Both the position numbers and the translations under genes were made by a program. Shown here piece after piece: positions 1 to 7,641 of a stretch of 48,105 nucleotides of DNA; the stretch's first letter is position 1; each line of letters starts with the position of its first letter. This DNA is from an uncultured Acidimicrobiales bacterium. GTDB lineage: Bacteria; Actinomycetota; Acidimicrobiia; Acidimicrobiales; CADCTF01. A model generated the notes under the pieces. That model saw only the letters and a program-made list of their open reading frames with translations. It made no database searches and was not told the origin of the DNA. The stretch lies in the NCBI GenBank assembly GCA_902805655.1, contig CADCTF010000122.1, positions 1-48,105 of the forward strand, written 5' to 3'.

Positions 1-2
1 GG

Positions 3-593
3 GGCTACCTCGTCGACACCAGCGCGATCATCGACGGCCGGCTCCTGGCCGTCGCCCGCGCCGGGTTCCTGCGAGGGGCCCTGCTGATCCCGCAGTTCGT
101 GCTGGACGAGCTGCAGTCCATCGCGGATGCCCATGAGCCGAACCGTCGCCGTCGCGGCCGCCGCGGGCTCGACCTGTTGGAGGCCCTGCGTGGTCAGGCC
201 GACGTCGAGCTCCACGTGCTGGACGACGACGTGCCCGAGCACGAGGCGGTGGACGCCAAGCTGGTGGCACTGGCCCGTCGGTTGCGGGTGGGCCTGCTCA
301 CCGTCGACATGCCGCTGCAGCGGATCGCCGAGCTGCAGGGCGTGCGCTGCCTCAACCTTCACCGCCTCTCGGAGGGGCTGCGGCCGGTGCACGTGGCGGG
401 GGAGGTGCTGCGACTGCCGATCACGCGCGAGGGCAAGGAGGTCGGCCAGGGGGTCGGCTTCCTCGACGACGGAACGATGGTGGTCGTCGGTGACGGTGCC
501 GAGCTCATCGGCAAGGAAGTCGACGTGCGGATCACCGGCAACGCCCGAACGTCCATCGGCACGATGCTCTTCGCCTCGGTCAGCCAGGTGTAG
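3..593 (+). CDS. PIN-TRAM domain protein (YacL-like), 5' end outside the window
   Basis: The readable part is 196 codons and is already open at the window edge. It begins inside a PIN nuclease fold: the acidic start motif DTSAIIDGR, then LDELQSIAD, and the late acidic segment LLTVDMPLQRIAE. The last ~65 residues (HVAGEVLRLPITREGKEVGQGVGFL onward) look like a TRAM RNA-binding domain. This is the YacL-type architecture; those proteins normally also carry N-terminal membrane helices, which would lie before the window. PIN-TRAM proteins are presumed Mg-dependent RNases, but the substrate is not known. It sits 13 nt before ispD, which matches the neighbourhood of these genes in other Gram-positive bacteria. 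Family assignment is firm; the role is inference. Confidence 0.85.
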   Translation, partial: GYLVDTSAIIDGRLLAVARAGFLRGALLIPQFVLDELQSIADAHEPNRRRRGRRGLDLLEALRGQADVELHVLDDDVPEHEAVDAKLVALARRLRVGLLTVDMPLQRIAELQGVRCLNLHRLSEGLRPVHVAGEVLRLPITREGKEVGQGVGFLDDGTMVVVGDGAELIGKEVDVRITGNARTSIGTMLFASVSQV

Positions 594-606
594 TAGTCAC
601 TCGTCT

Positions 607-1263
607 GTGGCTGCGCCCGAGGGCACCTGGACGATCGTCGTGGCGGCCGGCACCTCCACCCGGTTCGGCCGCCTCAAGCAGTACGAGCTGCTCGAGGGTC
701 GGCGGGTGCTCGACTGGGCGCTCGCTGCGGCACGGGCGGTGAGCGAGGGCGTGGTGCTCGTCGTCCCGCCCGACGGCGGCTCGCGAGGGGAACCCGGGGT
801 GGACGCACTGGTGATCGGTGGTGCGACGCGCTCGGCCTCGGTGCGGGCCGGGCTGGCTGCCGTGCCGGACGAGGCCCGGATCGTGCTGGTCCACGATGCG
901 GCCCGACCGCTGGCACCGGCCGCCGTGTTCGAGCGGGTCATAGCCGCCGTCGTGGAAGGAGCCGATGCTGCCGTGCCCGTGGTTCCCGTGGTCGACACCA
1001 TCCGCCAGCGGCGCTCGCACGACGGGGCCTCGGTGACCCTCGATCGCGCCACGCTCCGTGCGGTGCAGACACCCCAGGCCTTCGCCGCACCAGCGCTTCG
1101 TCGAGCCCACGCCGACGACCCCGAGGCGACCGATGACGTCGGCCTGGTCGAGGCCCAGGGGGGCCGGGTGACCGAGGTGGACGGGGACACCGCCAGCCTG
1201 AAGCTGACCGTCGAGGCCGACCTGGTGGTAGCCCGAGCCTTGGCCAGCGGATGGTCGGCCTGA
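607..1263 (+). CDS. ispD: 2-C-methyl-D-erythritol 4-phosphate cytidylyltransferase
   Basis: IspD joins CTP and MEP to give CDP-ME, the third step of the non-mevalonate isoprenoid pathway, in the cytoplasm. The 218-residue product starts with the nucleotide-binding loop VVAAGTSTRFGRLKQ (canonical AAGxGxRxxxxxKQ form), then has LVHDAARPL and the substrate-binding VQTPQAF and TDDVGLVE segments, in the right order and at normal family length. I chose GTG at 607; a TAGTCA element 7 nt upstream would allow leaderless start. The gene overlaps ispF by 3 nt (TGATG), so the two are probably translated together. Confidence 0.95.
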   Translation: MAAPEGTWTIVVAAGTSTRFGRLKQYELLEGRRVLDWALAAARAVSEGVVLVVPPDGGSRGEPGVDALVIGGATRSASVRAGLAAVPDEARIVLVHDAARPLAPAAVFERVIAAVVEGADAAVPVVPVVDTIRQRRSHDGASVTLDRATLRAVQTPQAFAAPALRRAHADDPEATDDVGLVEAQGGRVTEVDGDTASLKLTVEADLVVARALASGWSA

Positions 1264-1733
1264 TGCGGGTGGGCATGGGCTTCGACGTGCACCCGTTCTC
1301 GGACGACGAGTCACGCCCGCTGATGCTGGGCGGTGTCCACTTCGAGGGGCAGTGCGGCCTCGTCGGCAACAGCGATGCCGACGTGATCGCCCACGCCGTC
1401 GCCGATGCGCTGCTCGGTGCCGCCGGCCTCGGCGACATCGGTCAGCACTTTCCCGATGACGATGCCACCTGGACGGGGGCCGACAGCGTGCGCCTGTTGG
1501 CGGCGGTGGCGGCCCTGCTCCGGGAACAGGGCTGGCGCCCGGTGAACGTCGACTGCTCGGTGGTGCTCGATGCTCCGAAGCTCGCGCCCCACCGGGCGGC
1601 GATGCAGACAGCGTTGTCCGTCGCCTCCGGCGCGCCCGTCACCATCAAGGGCAAGCGGCCGGAGGGCCTCGGCGCCCTGGGGCGCGGGGAAGGCGTGGCC
1701 TGCTGGGCGGTCGCGCTGATCGAGCGGGCATGA
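1263..1733 (+). CDS. ispF: 2-C-methyl-D-erythritol 2,4-cyclodiphosphate synthase
   Basis: IspF cyclises CDP-ME 2-phosphate to ME-2,4-cyclodiphosphate, two steps after IspD. The product of 156 residues has the zinc-site motif GMGFDVHPF (Asp and His ligands), the block DVIAHAVADALLGAAGLGDIG with the third metal ligand, and the C-terminal GRGEGVA. Two deviations from the E. coli-like consensus are visible: GNSDAD where most have GHSDxD, and GKRPEGLG where E. coli has TTTEKLG. The metal ligands are intact, so I regard these as lineage variants. The start at 1263 overlaps the ispD stop; an in-frame ATG at 1251 would add four residues. Confidence 0.95.
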   Translation: MRVGMGFDVHPFSDDESRPLMLGGVHFEGQCGLVGNSDADVIAHAVADALLGAAGLGDIGQHFPDDDATWTGADSVRLLAAVAALLREQGWRPVNVDCSVVLDAPKLAPHRAAMQTALSVASGAPVTIKGKRPEGLGALGRGEGVACWAVALIERA

Positions 1734-2518
1734 GCCCGGCCGCCCCGCGTCGAGCCCGAGGTAGGAGTGACCTGGGCGGCGATCAGGTCGAGGGACGGCG
1801 GGCGGTTCGCGAGCTGCTGGTGGCTCGCCGCCGGCGGGTGCACGACGTGTGGATCTCCGACACCGTCGACGAGGAGTCCGAGCCCATCCAGGCCATCGTC
1901 GAGGCGGCGGAAGCCCATGGGGTGCCGATCCGCCGGGTGGCACGCGGCCGGCTCGACGCCGAGGCGTCCAGCTCGGCGCCGCAGGGTGTGCTGGCCCACG
2001 CCGCACCGCTCGTCGAGGCCGACTTCGACCAGCTGCTCAGTACCGGGCGGGCGGGCGCTCCGCCGTTCCTCCTCGTGCTGGACGGTGTCACCGACCCGCA
2101 GAACCTCGGAGCCCTGCTGCGCACGGCGGAGGCGGCGGGGGTGAGCGGCGTGGTGCTGCCTCGACACCGCACCGCCCACGTCACGCCGACGGTGGCCAAG
2201 GCGGCGGCCGGAGCCATCGAGCACGTCCCTTTGGCTGTCGTGCCTGGGGTGCCGTCGGCCCTCCAGGCGATGGCGGCGGCCAAGGTGTGGACCGTGGGCC
2301 TCGACGCGGACGGCTCGGGGTCCGTCTTCGGCTTGTCGGTCGGCACCGAGCCGGTGGCCCTGGTGCTCGGTGCCGAGGGTTCCGGCCTCGGGCGCCTGAC
2401 GCGCGAGCGATGCGACCTCATCGTCGGCATCCCCCACATCGGAACGCTCGAGTCGCTGAACGTCAGCGTGGCCGGCGCGGTGGCCTGCTTCGAAGTGGTG
2501 CGCCAGCGCCTCGGCTGA
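1730..2518 (+). CDS. rlmB: TrmH/SpoU-family 23S rRNA 2'-O-ribose methyltransferase, RlmB type
   Basis: A 262-residue SpoU-fold methyltransferase. The N-terminal substrate-binding domain (EGRRAVRELL to about residue 95) is followed by the SPOUT domain with its three motifs: LDGVTDPQNLGALLRTAEAAG, LVLGAEGSGL and IPHIGTLESLNVSVAGAVA. These form the trefoil knot that binds S-adenosylmethionine. RlmB enzymes methylate a guanosine ribose in the 23S peptidyl-transferase region. ATG 1730 overlaps the ispF stop by 4 nt (ATGA), giving a coupled ispD-ispF-rlmB operon. In many actinobacteria cysS lies between ispF and rlmB; it is absent here. Confidence 0.92.
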   Translation: MSPAAPRRARGRSDLGGDQVEGRRAVRELLVARRRRVHDVWISDTVDEESEPIQAIVEAAEAHGVPIRRVARGRLDAEASSSAPQGVLAHAAPLVEADFDQLLSTGRAGAPPFLLVLDGVTDPQNLGALLRTAEAAGVSGVVLPRHRTAHVTPTVAKAAAGAIEHVPLAVVPGVPSALQAMAAAKVWTVGLDADGSGSVFGLSVGTEPVALVLGAEGSGLGRLTRERCDLIVGIPHIGTLESLNVSVAGAVACFEVVRQRLG

Positions 2519-2527
2519 GTCCAGTGG

Positions 2528-2603
2528 TGGAGCCCGAGGTCGGAATCGAACCGACGACCTGACGCTTACAAGGCGCCTGCTCTGCCATCTGAGCTACTCG
2601 GGC
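2528..2603 (-). tRNA. tRNA-Thr (anticodon TGT), CCA encoded
   Basis: Read on the minus strand, a full cloverleaf folds. The 7-bp acceptor is GCCCGAG with CTCGGGC. The D arm contains GCTC/GAGC. The anticodon stem is GGCGC/GCGTC around loop CTTGTAA, placing TGT at positions 34-36. The T arm is GTCGG-TTCGATT-CCGAC. The discriminator base is U, followed by an encoded CCA. Anticodon UGU reads threonine codon ACA. A TAGGCT hexamer at 2620-2625 on the same strand is a possible -10 box; no convincing -35 was seen. Confidence 0.93.
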
Positions 2604-2903
2604 GGGAAGCCAGCGAGCGAGCCTACGCCCGCGGCATCATGCCACCGGGCGTCGGACGACTCGCAGCCCGGATGACCGACCGCCACACCCCGAGCTCGCT
2701 GACCGCACCCGTGCACTGCCCATCGAGCCGTTCGACTGAGCAGCCGAAGCAGCACTGGGTGCGGATCAGCCCCCAGCACGTCTCGGGGCGGCGCATCACG
2801 GCGGAGGACTTCCCCGCCCCGGATGATCGGGCCTACCTCCAGCCGCCTACGCCGGGCGGGGAGGCGAGCCGAGTAGCGGCCGGGGCGGCGTACTGTCGCC
2901 GGG
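2604..2903. other. Intergenic region, no gene recognised
   Basis: About 300 bases between the tRNA and the ABC exporter operon. The open frames here on both strands are composition-driven: rich in Arg, Pro and Ser with no family motifs. The region must hold the tRNA promoter (left end) and the exporter promoter (right end, TACTGT at 2891-2896). I see no other structure. Confidence 0.5.
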
Positions 2904-2945
2904 ATGGCCAACGGGCGCAGGCCGCGCTCCCGAGCAGTGGCCTGA
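2904..2945 (+). CDS. Possible 13-codon leader ORF before the ABC exporter
   Basis: ATG at 2904 follows TACTGT (2891-2896) by 7 nt, the same leaderless geometry used by several other genes here. It opens a 13-codon frame, MANGRRPRSRAVA, with stop at 2943-2945, four bases before the GTG of the first permease at 2950. That GTG has no Shine-Dalgarno sequence, so it may depend on ribosomes finishing this small frame. The alternative is that transcription starts here and the peptide has no role. The call rests only on spacing. Confidence 0.3.
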   Translation: MANGRRPRSRAVA

Positions 2946-2949
2946 CCCC

Positions 2950-4071
2950 GTGTTCCTCGCCCTCCGGGAGATGCGCCGCGCCGTCGTCCGCTTCGGGCTC
3001 CTGGTGGCGGCCATCGGCCTCCTCGTCTTCCTGATCCTGTTCCAGCAGGCCCTACAGGACGGGCTGCTCACGTCGTTCGTCGGTGCGATCCGCAACCAGT
3101 CGGCGCCCGTGCTGGTGTACAGCGTCGACGCCCAGCGCACGCTGCAGGGCAGCACCATCCCGCCCGAGCTCGAGCGGCAGGTGCGTGGGGCAGAGGGGGT
3201 GGGACGCTCGGCGCGGCTGAACCAGAGCACCTTCACCATCCGCATCGGCGAGGAAGGGGACTCTGACGCGGCGATCATCGGCACCGACGACCAGGAGCTG
3301 GTTCGCCCCACCACCCTGACCGCCGGGAGGCGCCCTGAGCGGGAAGGCGAAGCGGTCGGCAGCGACGGTGACTTCCGGCTCGGTGCGCGCGTGGCCGTCG
3401 TCGGATCCCCCGGTGTCCGTCCGGCCGAGGTCACGGTGGTCGGACTGGCCGAAGACCTCCAGCTCAGCGTCACGCCGACCCTGTTCACCGACCTGGACAC
3501 CTTCCGGGCGGCGAGCATGGCGGTGAACCCGGGAGCGACGGCGATGCTCCCGAACGCCATCGCCGTCGCCCCTGCTGATGGGGCCAGTGCCGAACGGGTC
3601 GCCGCCTCCATCAACTCGGTGGCGCCCGATGCGGACGCGCTCACCCGAGGCGATGCGGCGGACAACAGCCCGGGCGTGGCCCAGGTGCGCCAGTCCTTCC
3701 AGGTCATCTTCCTGCTCTACGGCCTGGTGGTGCCGTTGCTCACCGGTCTGTTCTTCCTGATCATCACGCTGCAGAAGGCCGGGTCGCTGACCCTGCTCCG
3801 CGCCATCGGGGCACGGGCGAGCGTGCTGGCCGGATCGCTGCTCCTCCAGGTGGGGATCGTCATGGGCTTGGGTCTGGCCGTCGGGGTGGGCCTCTTCTAT
3901 CCGCTCTCGCGCACCGGAGTCGGGGGCCTCTCGCTTCGCTTCGACGCCACCGCGGTGCTCGCGTGGTCGGCGCTGCTGCTCGGCCTCGGGCTCCTCAGCG
4001 CGCTCGCTTCGTTGCGACGGGTGCTGCGCATCGACCCCATCGAGGCCACGTCGGGCCCGGGTGTGCGATGA
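2950..4071 (+). CDS. ABC transporter permease, FtsX/MacB type (first of two)
   Basis: A 373-residue membrane protein with the FtsX-family plan. There is one N-terminal transmembrane helix (FGLLVAAIGLLVFLILF), a large extracytoplasmic domain (~residues 40-240), and three C-terminal helices (VIFLLYGLVVPLLTGLFFLI; VLAGSLLLQVGIVMGLGLAV; AVLAWSALLLGLGLL). The cytoplasmic end RRVLRIDPIEA is typical of these permeases. Such proteins work as mechanotransmission ABC exporters of lipids, peptides or antibiotics and not as classical channels. It overlaps the next permease by 4 nt (ATGA) and forms a three-gene operon with the ATPase. The substrate cannot be told from sequence. Confidence 0.88.
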   Translation: MFLALREMRRAVVRFGLLVAAIGLLVFLILFQQALQDGLLTSFVGAIRNQSAPVLVYSVDAQRTLQGSTIPPELERQVRGAEGVGRSARLNQSTFTIRIGEEGDSDAAIIGTDDQELVRPTTLTAGRRPEREGEAVGSDGDFRLGARVAVVGSPGVRPAEVTVVGLAEDLQLSVTPTLFTDLDTFRAASMAVNPGATAMLPNAIAVAPADGASAERVAASINSVAPDADALTRGDAADNSPGVAQVRQSFQVIFLLYGLVVPLLTGLFFLIITLQKAGSLTLLRAIGARASVLAGSLLLQVGIVMGLGLAVGVGLFYPLSRTGVGGLSLRFDATAVLAWSALLLGLGLLSALASLRRVLRIDPIEATSGPGVR

Positions 4072-5177
4072 GGCTGGCGCTCCGGGAGCTGCGGCGGAGG
4101 CCGGGACGGTTCGTGGTCGCCGCCTCCATCCTGACGTTGATCGCGCTGCTCCTGATGTTCCTCGGCGGTCTGCTCGACGGGCTCATCGGCTCGTCGACCG
4201 CCGCGTACCGAGCGCAGCCGGGTGACCTCATCGTGTACTCGGCGTCGTCGCGTGAGTCGCTCGTGCGCAGCCGCATCACGGCCGAGACGCGCGCCGCTGT
4301 CGAAGCCACAGCGGGCGTCGAAGCGATCGGGGGGCTCGGCAGCTTGCAGGTCGGCGCCCGCCTGGGTGAGGACCCGGGCAGCAGGGAGCTGGTCGGCACC
4401 GTGCTGTTCGGGTACGAGCTGGCGCCGAGAGGCCTCCCCGCCGAGCCGCCCCCGACGGGCGAAGTGGTGGCGGACTCATCGCTCCGAAGCGAAGGAGTGA
4501 GCGTGGGGGACACCGTGCTGCTCGGGCCGCAGCGGTCGCCGCTGCGGGTCACAGGGTTCGTCGACGACACCCGGTACTCCGGGCAGGTCAGCCTGTGGGG
4601 ATCGCTCGACACCTGGAGGGCGGTGACGGCCGCCAACCGGCCGGGCCAGTCGCCCGGCGACACGGTTCAGGCCCTGGTGGTCCGCACCGATGGAGCGCCG
4701 GCCGCCGTGGCGGCGGCCATCGATGCCGGCTCCGGGTCGACCGCCACCCTCACCCTTGCCGCGGCCACAGAAGCGCTTCCGGGTGTGGCCCAGCAGCGGT
4801 CCACCTTCAACCAGATCATCGGCGTCACCGCGTTGGTGGCACTGGTCGTGGTGGCCCTGTTCTTCGCCCTCATCACCGTCGAGCGCACCGCCCTGTACGG
4901 CATCCTGAAGGCGGTCGGTGCATCGGGCGCCACCCTGTTCGCCGGCGTCGTGACGCAGGCGCTGGTCGTCACCGGGCTGGCCGCAACGATCGGGGTGGCC
5001 GGGTCGCTCGCGCTCGACGCGGTGCTCCCTGCCGGCGCCATCCCTTTCGAGGTCACGCCCTCCCGACTCATCACGAGCGTCGTGCTGATGCTGGTGGCGG
5101 CCATCGCGGGATGCGCCTTCTCCTTGCGGCGGGTGCTCCGGGTGGAGCCGGCCTCGGCCATCGGCACCGCCGGATGA
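4068..5177 (+). CDS. ABC transporter permease, FtsX/MacB type (second of two)
   Basis: A 369-residue paralogue of the preceding gene with the same layout: N-terminal helix (FVVAASILTLIALLLMFLGGLL), a periplasm-facing domain to about residue 245, three C-terminal helices, and the ending LRRVLRVEPASA. Both copies share the ALRE(M/L)RR start and the PGVAQ(V/Q)R region before the second helix, so they probably arose by duplication and form a heterodimer with the downstream ATPase. ATG 4068 overlaps the first permease stop. The stop is 31 nt before the ATPase. Confidence 0.88.
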   Translation: MRLALRELRRRPGRFVVAASILTLIALLLMFLGGLLDGLIGSSTAAYRAQPGDLIVYSASSRESLVRSRITAETRAAVEATAGVEAIGGLGSLQVGARLGEDPGSRELVGTVLFGYELAPRGLPAEPPPTGEVVADSSLRSEGVSVGDTVLLGPQRSPLRVTGFVDDTRYSGQVSLWGSLDTWRAVTAANRPGQSPGDTVQALVVRTDGAPAAVAAAIDAGSGSTATLTLAAATEALPGVAQQRSTFNQIIGVTALVALVVVALFFALITVERTALYGILKAVGASGATLFAGVVTQALVVTGLAATIGVAGSLALDAVLPAGAIPFEVTPSRLITSVVLMLVAAIAGCAFSLRRVLRVEPASAIGTAG

Positions 5178-5208
5178 CCAACCGAACGAGCGCTCTGGAG
5201 GAGCTGCT

Positions 5209-5901
5209 GTGAGCTCGAGTCCCGCCCTGCGCATGGAGGGCGTGCGCAAGACGTATCAGGTCGCCGACGAGGAGATCGTCGCACTGGACCGCGCCGACCT
5301 GGTCGTCGGCGGCGACGAGATCGTGGCTCTGATCGGTCCGTCGGGGTCGGGCAAGACCACGCTCTGCTCGATAGCGGGCGGCCTGCTCACCGCCAGCCAG
5401 GGCACGGTGGTGGTGGGGGGGAACGACATCTCGGACTACACGTCCCGCCAGCTCACCGACTTCCGCCGCACGTCGGTCGGCTTCGTCTTCCAGTCCGTGA
5501 ACCTGGTGCCGTTCCTCACTGCTCGAGAGAACCTGCTCGTCGTGAGCGAGCTGGTGGGCAGGGGCGGCCGGCGGCGGCGCAAGGACGCCGTGGCGCGCAC
5601 CGCCGAGCTGCTCGACGAGCTGGGCCTCGCCGATCGGGCCGACAACCTCCCGGCCCAGCTGTCGGGTGGCCAGCGGCAGCGGGTGGCGATCGGCCGGGCT
5701 CTGATGAACGGCCCCGATCTCGTGCTCTTCGACGAGCCCACGTCGGCCCTCGACTCGCAGCTAGGCGACCAGGTCGTGAAGCTCATCCGCGACGAGATGA
5801 AGGATCGCGGCACCGCCGCCATCATCGTCACCCACGACGACCGCATCACGCACTACGCGGACCGCACCGTCCGCATCGAGGACGGTCGCATCAGCGCCTG
5901 A
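5209..5901 (+). CDS. ABC transporter ATP-binding protein, LolD/MacB type
   Basis: A 230-residue ATPase with Walker A GPSGSGKTT, Q-loop FVFQSVNLVPFLTA, signature LSGGQRQR, Walker B LVLFDEPTSALD and switch histidine IIVTHDD, all in the proper order. This subclass pairs with FtsX-like permeases, matching the two genes in front. GTG 5209 is preceded by GGAGGAG at a proper distance, so this gene, unlike its neighbours, uses a clear ribosome-binding site. Its 3' end overlaps the convergent marR gene by 11 nt. Confidence 0.93.
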   Translation: MSSSPALRMEGVRKTYQVADEEIVALDRADLVVGGDEIVALIGPSGSGKTTLCSIAGGLLTASQGTVVVGGNDISDYTSRQLTDFRRTSVGFVFQSVNLVPFLTARENLLVVSELVGRGGRRRRKDAVARTAELLDELGLADRADNLPAQLSGGQRQRVAIGRALMNGPDLVLFDEPTSALDSQLGDQVVKLIRDEMKDRGTAAIIVTHDDRITHYADRTVRIEDGRISA

Positions 5902-6355
5902 TCCTCATGGCGCCCGTCGCCGGCGGAAGCTGTGCGGCGATGGCCGACTCGACGAGGCCGGCGGCCGTGGCCAGCACCTCGAGATCGGCCTCCGTCATGC
6001 CTCCGAGCAGCTGTTCGAGCAGCTCCACCCGCCGTTGCCGACCCTGGGTGAGCACCTTCCTCGCCTTCGGCGTGGCCTCCACCATGACGGTCCGGCGGTC
6101 GCCGCGGCTCGGCTTCCGGCGCACCAGGCCATCCGTCTCGAGCCCGTTCAGGAGCAGGGTCATGGTCGGCGAGCGAACTCCTTCAGCGCGCGCGAGGCCG
6201 CCGATGGTGCGAGGCCCACCGAACACCAGCACCGAGAGGGCGGACGCGCGGGCCGGCGTGAGGCCCATCGCTGCGTCCGCCGTGCGGACGACGCGCACGA
6301 GGTGGAGCGAGGCACTGTGCAGCCGATCCGCAACCTGTTGACGGTCCGCGAACAT
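5891..6355 (-). CDS. MarR-family transcriptional regulator
   Basis: A 154-residue winged-helix protein. The DNA-binding core runs from about residue 30 to 105: ASALSVLVFGGPRTIGGLARAEGVRSPTMTLLLNGLETDGLVRR, followed by the wing PSRGDRRTVMVEATPKARKVL. Flanking helices give the usual MarR dimer interface. The start codon lies inside a palindrome at 6351-6377 that also covers the -10 box of the divergent VOC gene, so it probably represses both itself and that gene. It converges on the ABC exporter, sharing 11 nt at the 3' ends. The inducing ligand is unknown. Confidence 0.9.
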   Translation of the reverse strand: MFADRQQVADRLHSASLHLVRVVRTADAAMGLTPARASALSVLVFGGPRTIGGLARAEGVRSPTMTLLLNGLETDGLVRRKPSRGDRRTVMVEATPKARKVLTQGRQRRVELLEQLLGGMTEADLEVLATAAGLVESAIAAQLPPATGAMRIRR

Positions 6356-6377
6356 GTAGGTAGCCTACCAATATGTT
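6338..6377. promoter_or_regulatory. Divergent promoter and palindromic MarR-type operator
   Basis: On the plus strand, TTGACG (6338-6343), a 17-nt spacer and TAGCCT (6361-6366) form a good promoter for the VOC gene. Overlapping it is an inverted repeat: GTAGG-TAG-CCTAC, with outer arms AACAT (6351-6355) and ATGTT (6373-6377). The repeat covers both the -10 box and the marR start codon. Binding there would block RNA polymerase in both directions. Confidence 0.65.
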
Positions 6378-6393
6378 GATGGAGGGAGATGCC

Positions 6394-6813
6394 ATGGTTG
6401 ACCGGGCGCCTGTCGGACTGCGGTCGCTGCGCCAGGTGGGACAACCGGTGCTCGACTTCGATCGAGCGGTGGCGTTCTACAGGGACGTCGTCGGGCTCCC
6501 ACTGATCGCGGCCTTTCCGTCGCTCGCGTTCTTCGACCTGGACGGCGTGCGGTTGCTGCTGGAGGTGAGTCGCGGGGACCACCCCCACTCGGGTTCGGTC
6601 CTGTACTTCGCCGTCGACGACATCCACGCCGCTCGCGAGGAGCTCGGGGCGCGCGGTGTCGCCTTCGAGCAGGAGCCCCACCTGATCCACCGCGACGAGG
6701 CCGGCACCTTCGGCGCCGCCGGTGAAGAGGAGTGGATGGCGTTCTTCCGCGACACCGAGGACAACTTGTTGGCCATCGCGTCTCGCCAGCCAGGGAGCTC
6801 GACCACCCCCTGA
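6394..6813 (+). CDS. VOC-superfamily protein (glyoxalase/bleomycin-resistance-like)
   Basis: A 139-residue protein of the vicinal-oxygen-chelate fold. It has paired beta-alpha-beta-beta-beta modules: RQVGQPVLDFDRAVAFYRDVVGLPLIAAF with FFDLDGVRLLLEV, then SVLYFAVDDIHAAREELGARGV with EWMAFFRDTEDNLLAI. Family members are metal-dependent isomerases, dioxygenases or antibiotic-binding proteins; this one is not assignable further. ATG 6394 is chosen because GGAGGGAG sits 5 nt upstream; ATG 6373, used by the longer frame, lies at the likely transcript start and has no such site. It is divergent from marR and probably its regulated target. Confidence 0.85.
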   Translation: MVDRAPVGLRSLRQVGQPVLDFDRAVAFYRDVVGLPLIAAFPSLAFFDLDGVRLLLEVSRGDHPHSGSVLYFAVDDIHAAREELGARGVAFEQEPHLIHRDEAGTFGAAGEEEWMAFFRDTEDNLLAIASRQPGSSTTP

Positions 6814-6840
6814 TCTCGACGGCCGTGCCACCATGCCGGC

Positions 6841-7591
6841 GTGGGCAACATGCCGGCGGCCGACGTCCGCGTCACGGTCGCGCTGGTGCAGCGCCTCCTG
6901 GCCGAGCAGCTGCCGGAGCTGGCCCACCACGAGATCGAGCCGCTCACCTTCGGTTGGGACAACGCAGTCCTCCGGCTCGGGCTATCCGTGGAGCTGGAGC
7001 GTCTGCCCCTGGTTCCCCGGCACGGTGGCCGCGATCTCGGCGCCCGACGACATGGAGGCTGCGGCCGTGCTGCTCGGGTCGTTCGTGCGGGCGCTCCACC
7101 GGCCGTCGCCGGCCGATGCTCCGCGCAACGCGGTGCGAGGCGGACCGTTGCGCTCGAGGGACGAAGTGACCCGTCAGCGGGTCCAAGAGCTCGACGCGGC
7201 GGGGGAGCTGAACGGCGCCGTGGCGCTCGCCGTGTGGGACGACGTGCTCGCTGGTCCCCAGTGGACTGGCGCCCCTCGTTGGTTGCACGGAGACCTGCAC
7301 CCGGCCAACGTGCTCGTGGACGGCGGTGCACTCACGGGGGTGATCGACTTCGGCGACATCACCGGCGGCGACCCTGCCACCGACCTGGCCGCCGGCTGGA
7401 TGATGTTCGATGCCGTGGAGCGGTTGTGCTTCCGGGAGGCCGCCGGCCATGGGTCCGACGACGCCACGTGGGCGCGCGGGAGGGGCTGGGCCCTGTGCAT
7501 GGCGCTGGCGCAGCTGGCGGGCTCGGCGGACAACCCGATCGTCGCCGCCATCGGTCGGCGCACCCTCGACGCCGTCCTCGCCGACGCGTGA
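6841..7591 (+). pseudogene. Broken aminoglycoside-phosphotransferase-family gene (internal deletion and frameshift)
   Basis: The first 47 codons (GTG 6841, reading VRVTVALVQRLLAEQLPEL then LTFGWDNAVLRLG) match the N-terminus of APH-family kinases. The rest of the family signature continues in another frame from about 6980: GYPWSWSVCPWFPG, then HGDLHPANVL (catalytic loop) and VIDFGDITGGDPATDLA (Mg-binding), to a stop at 7591. Roughly 45 residues that normally carry the nucleotide-binding strand and helix are missing at the junction (about 6976-6982), and the join is out of frame. A CACCAT box 6 nt before GTG 6841 suggests the old promoter survives. A sequencing or assembly error cannot be excluded, but a single-base error alone would not restore the missing block. 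Confidence 0.75.
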
Positions 7592-7625
7592 CCACCGTTC
7601 ATCACTCGCCCGAGGTGCGGGCCCG

Positions 7626-7641
7626 TAGGGTGCTTGAAGTG
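7626..7641 (+). promoter_or_regulatory. -10 box and leaderless start of the DUF3263 gene
   Basis: TAGGGT at 7626-7631 is followed by 7 nt and GTG at 7639, the spacing expected if transcription starts on the start codon. No Shine-Dalgarno sequence is present. The same hexamer-gap-start pattern recurs across the window. Confidence 0.5.
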
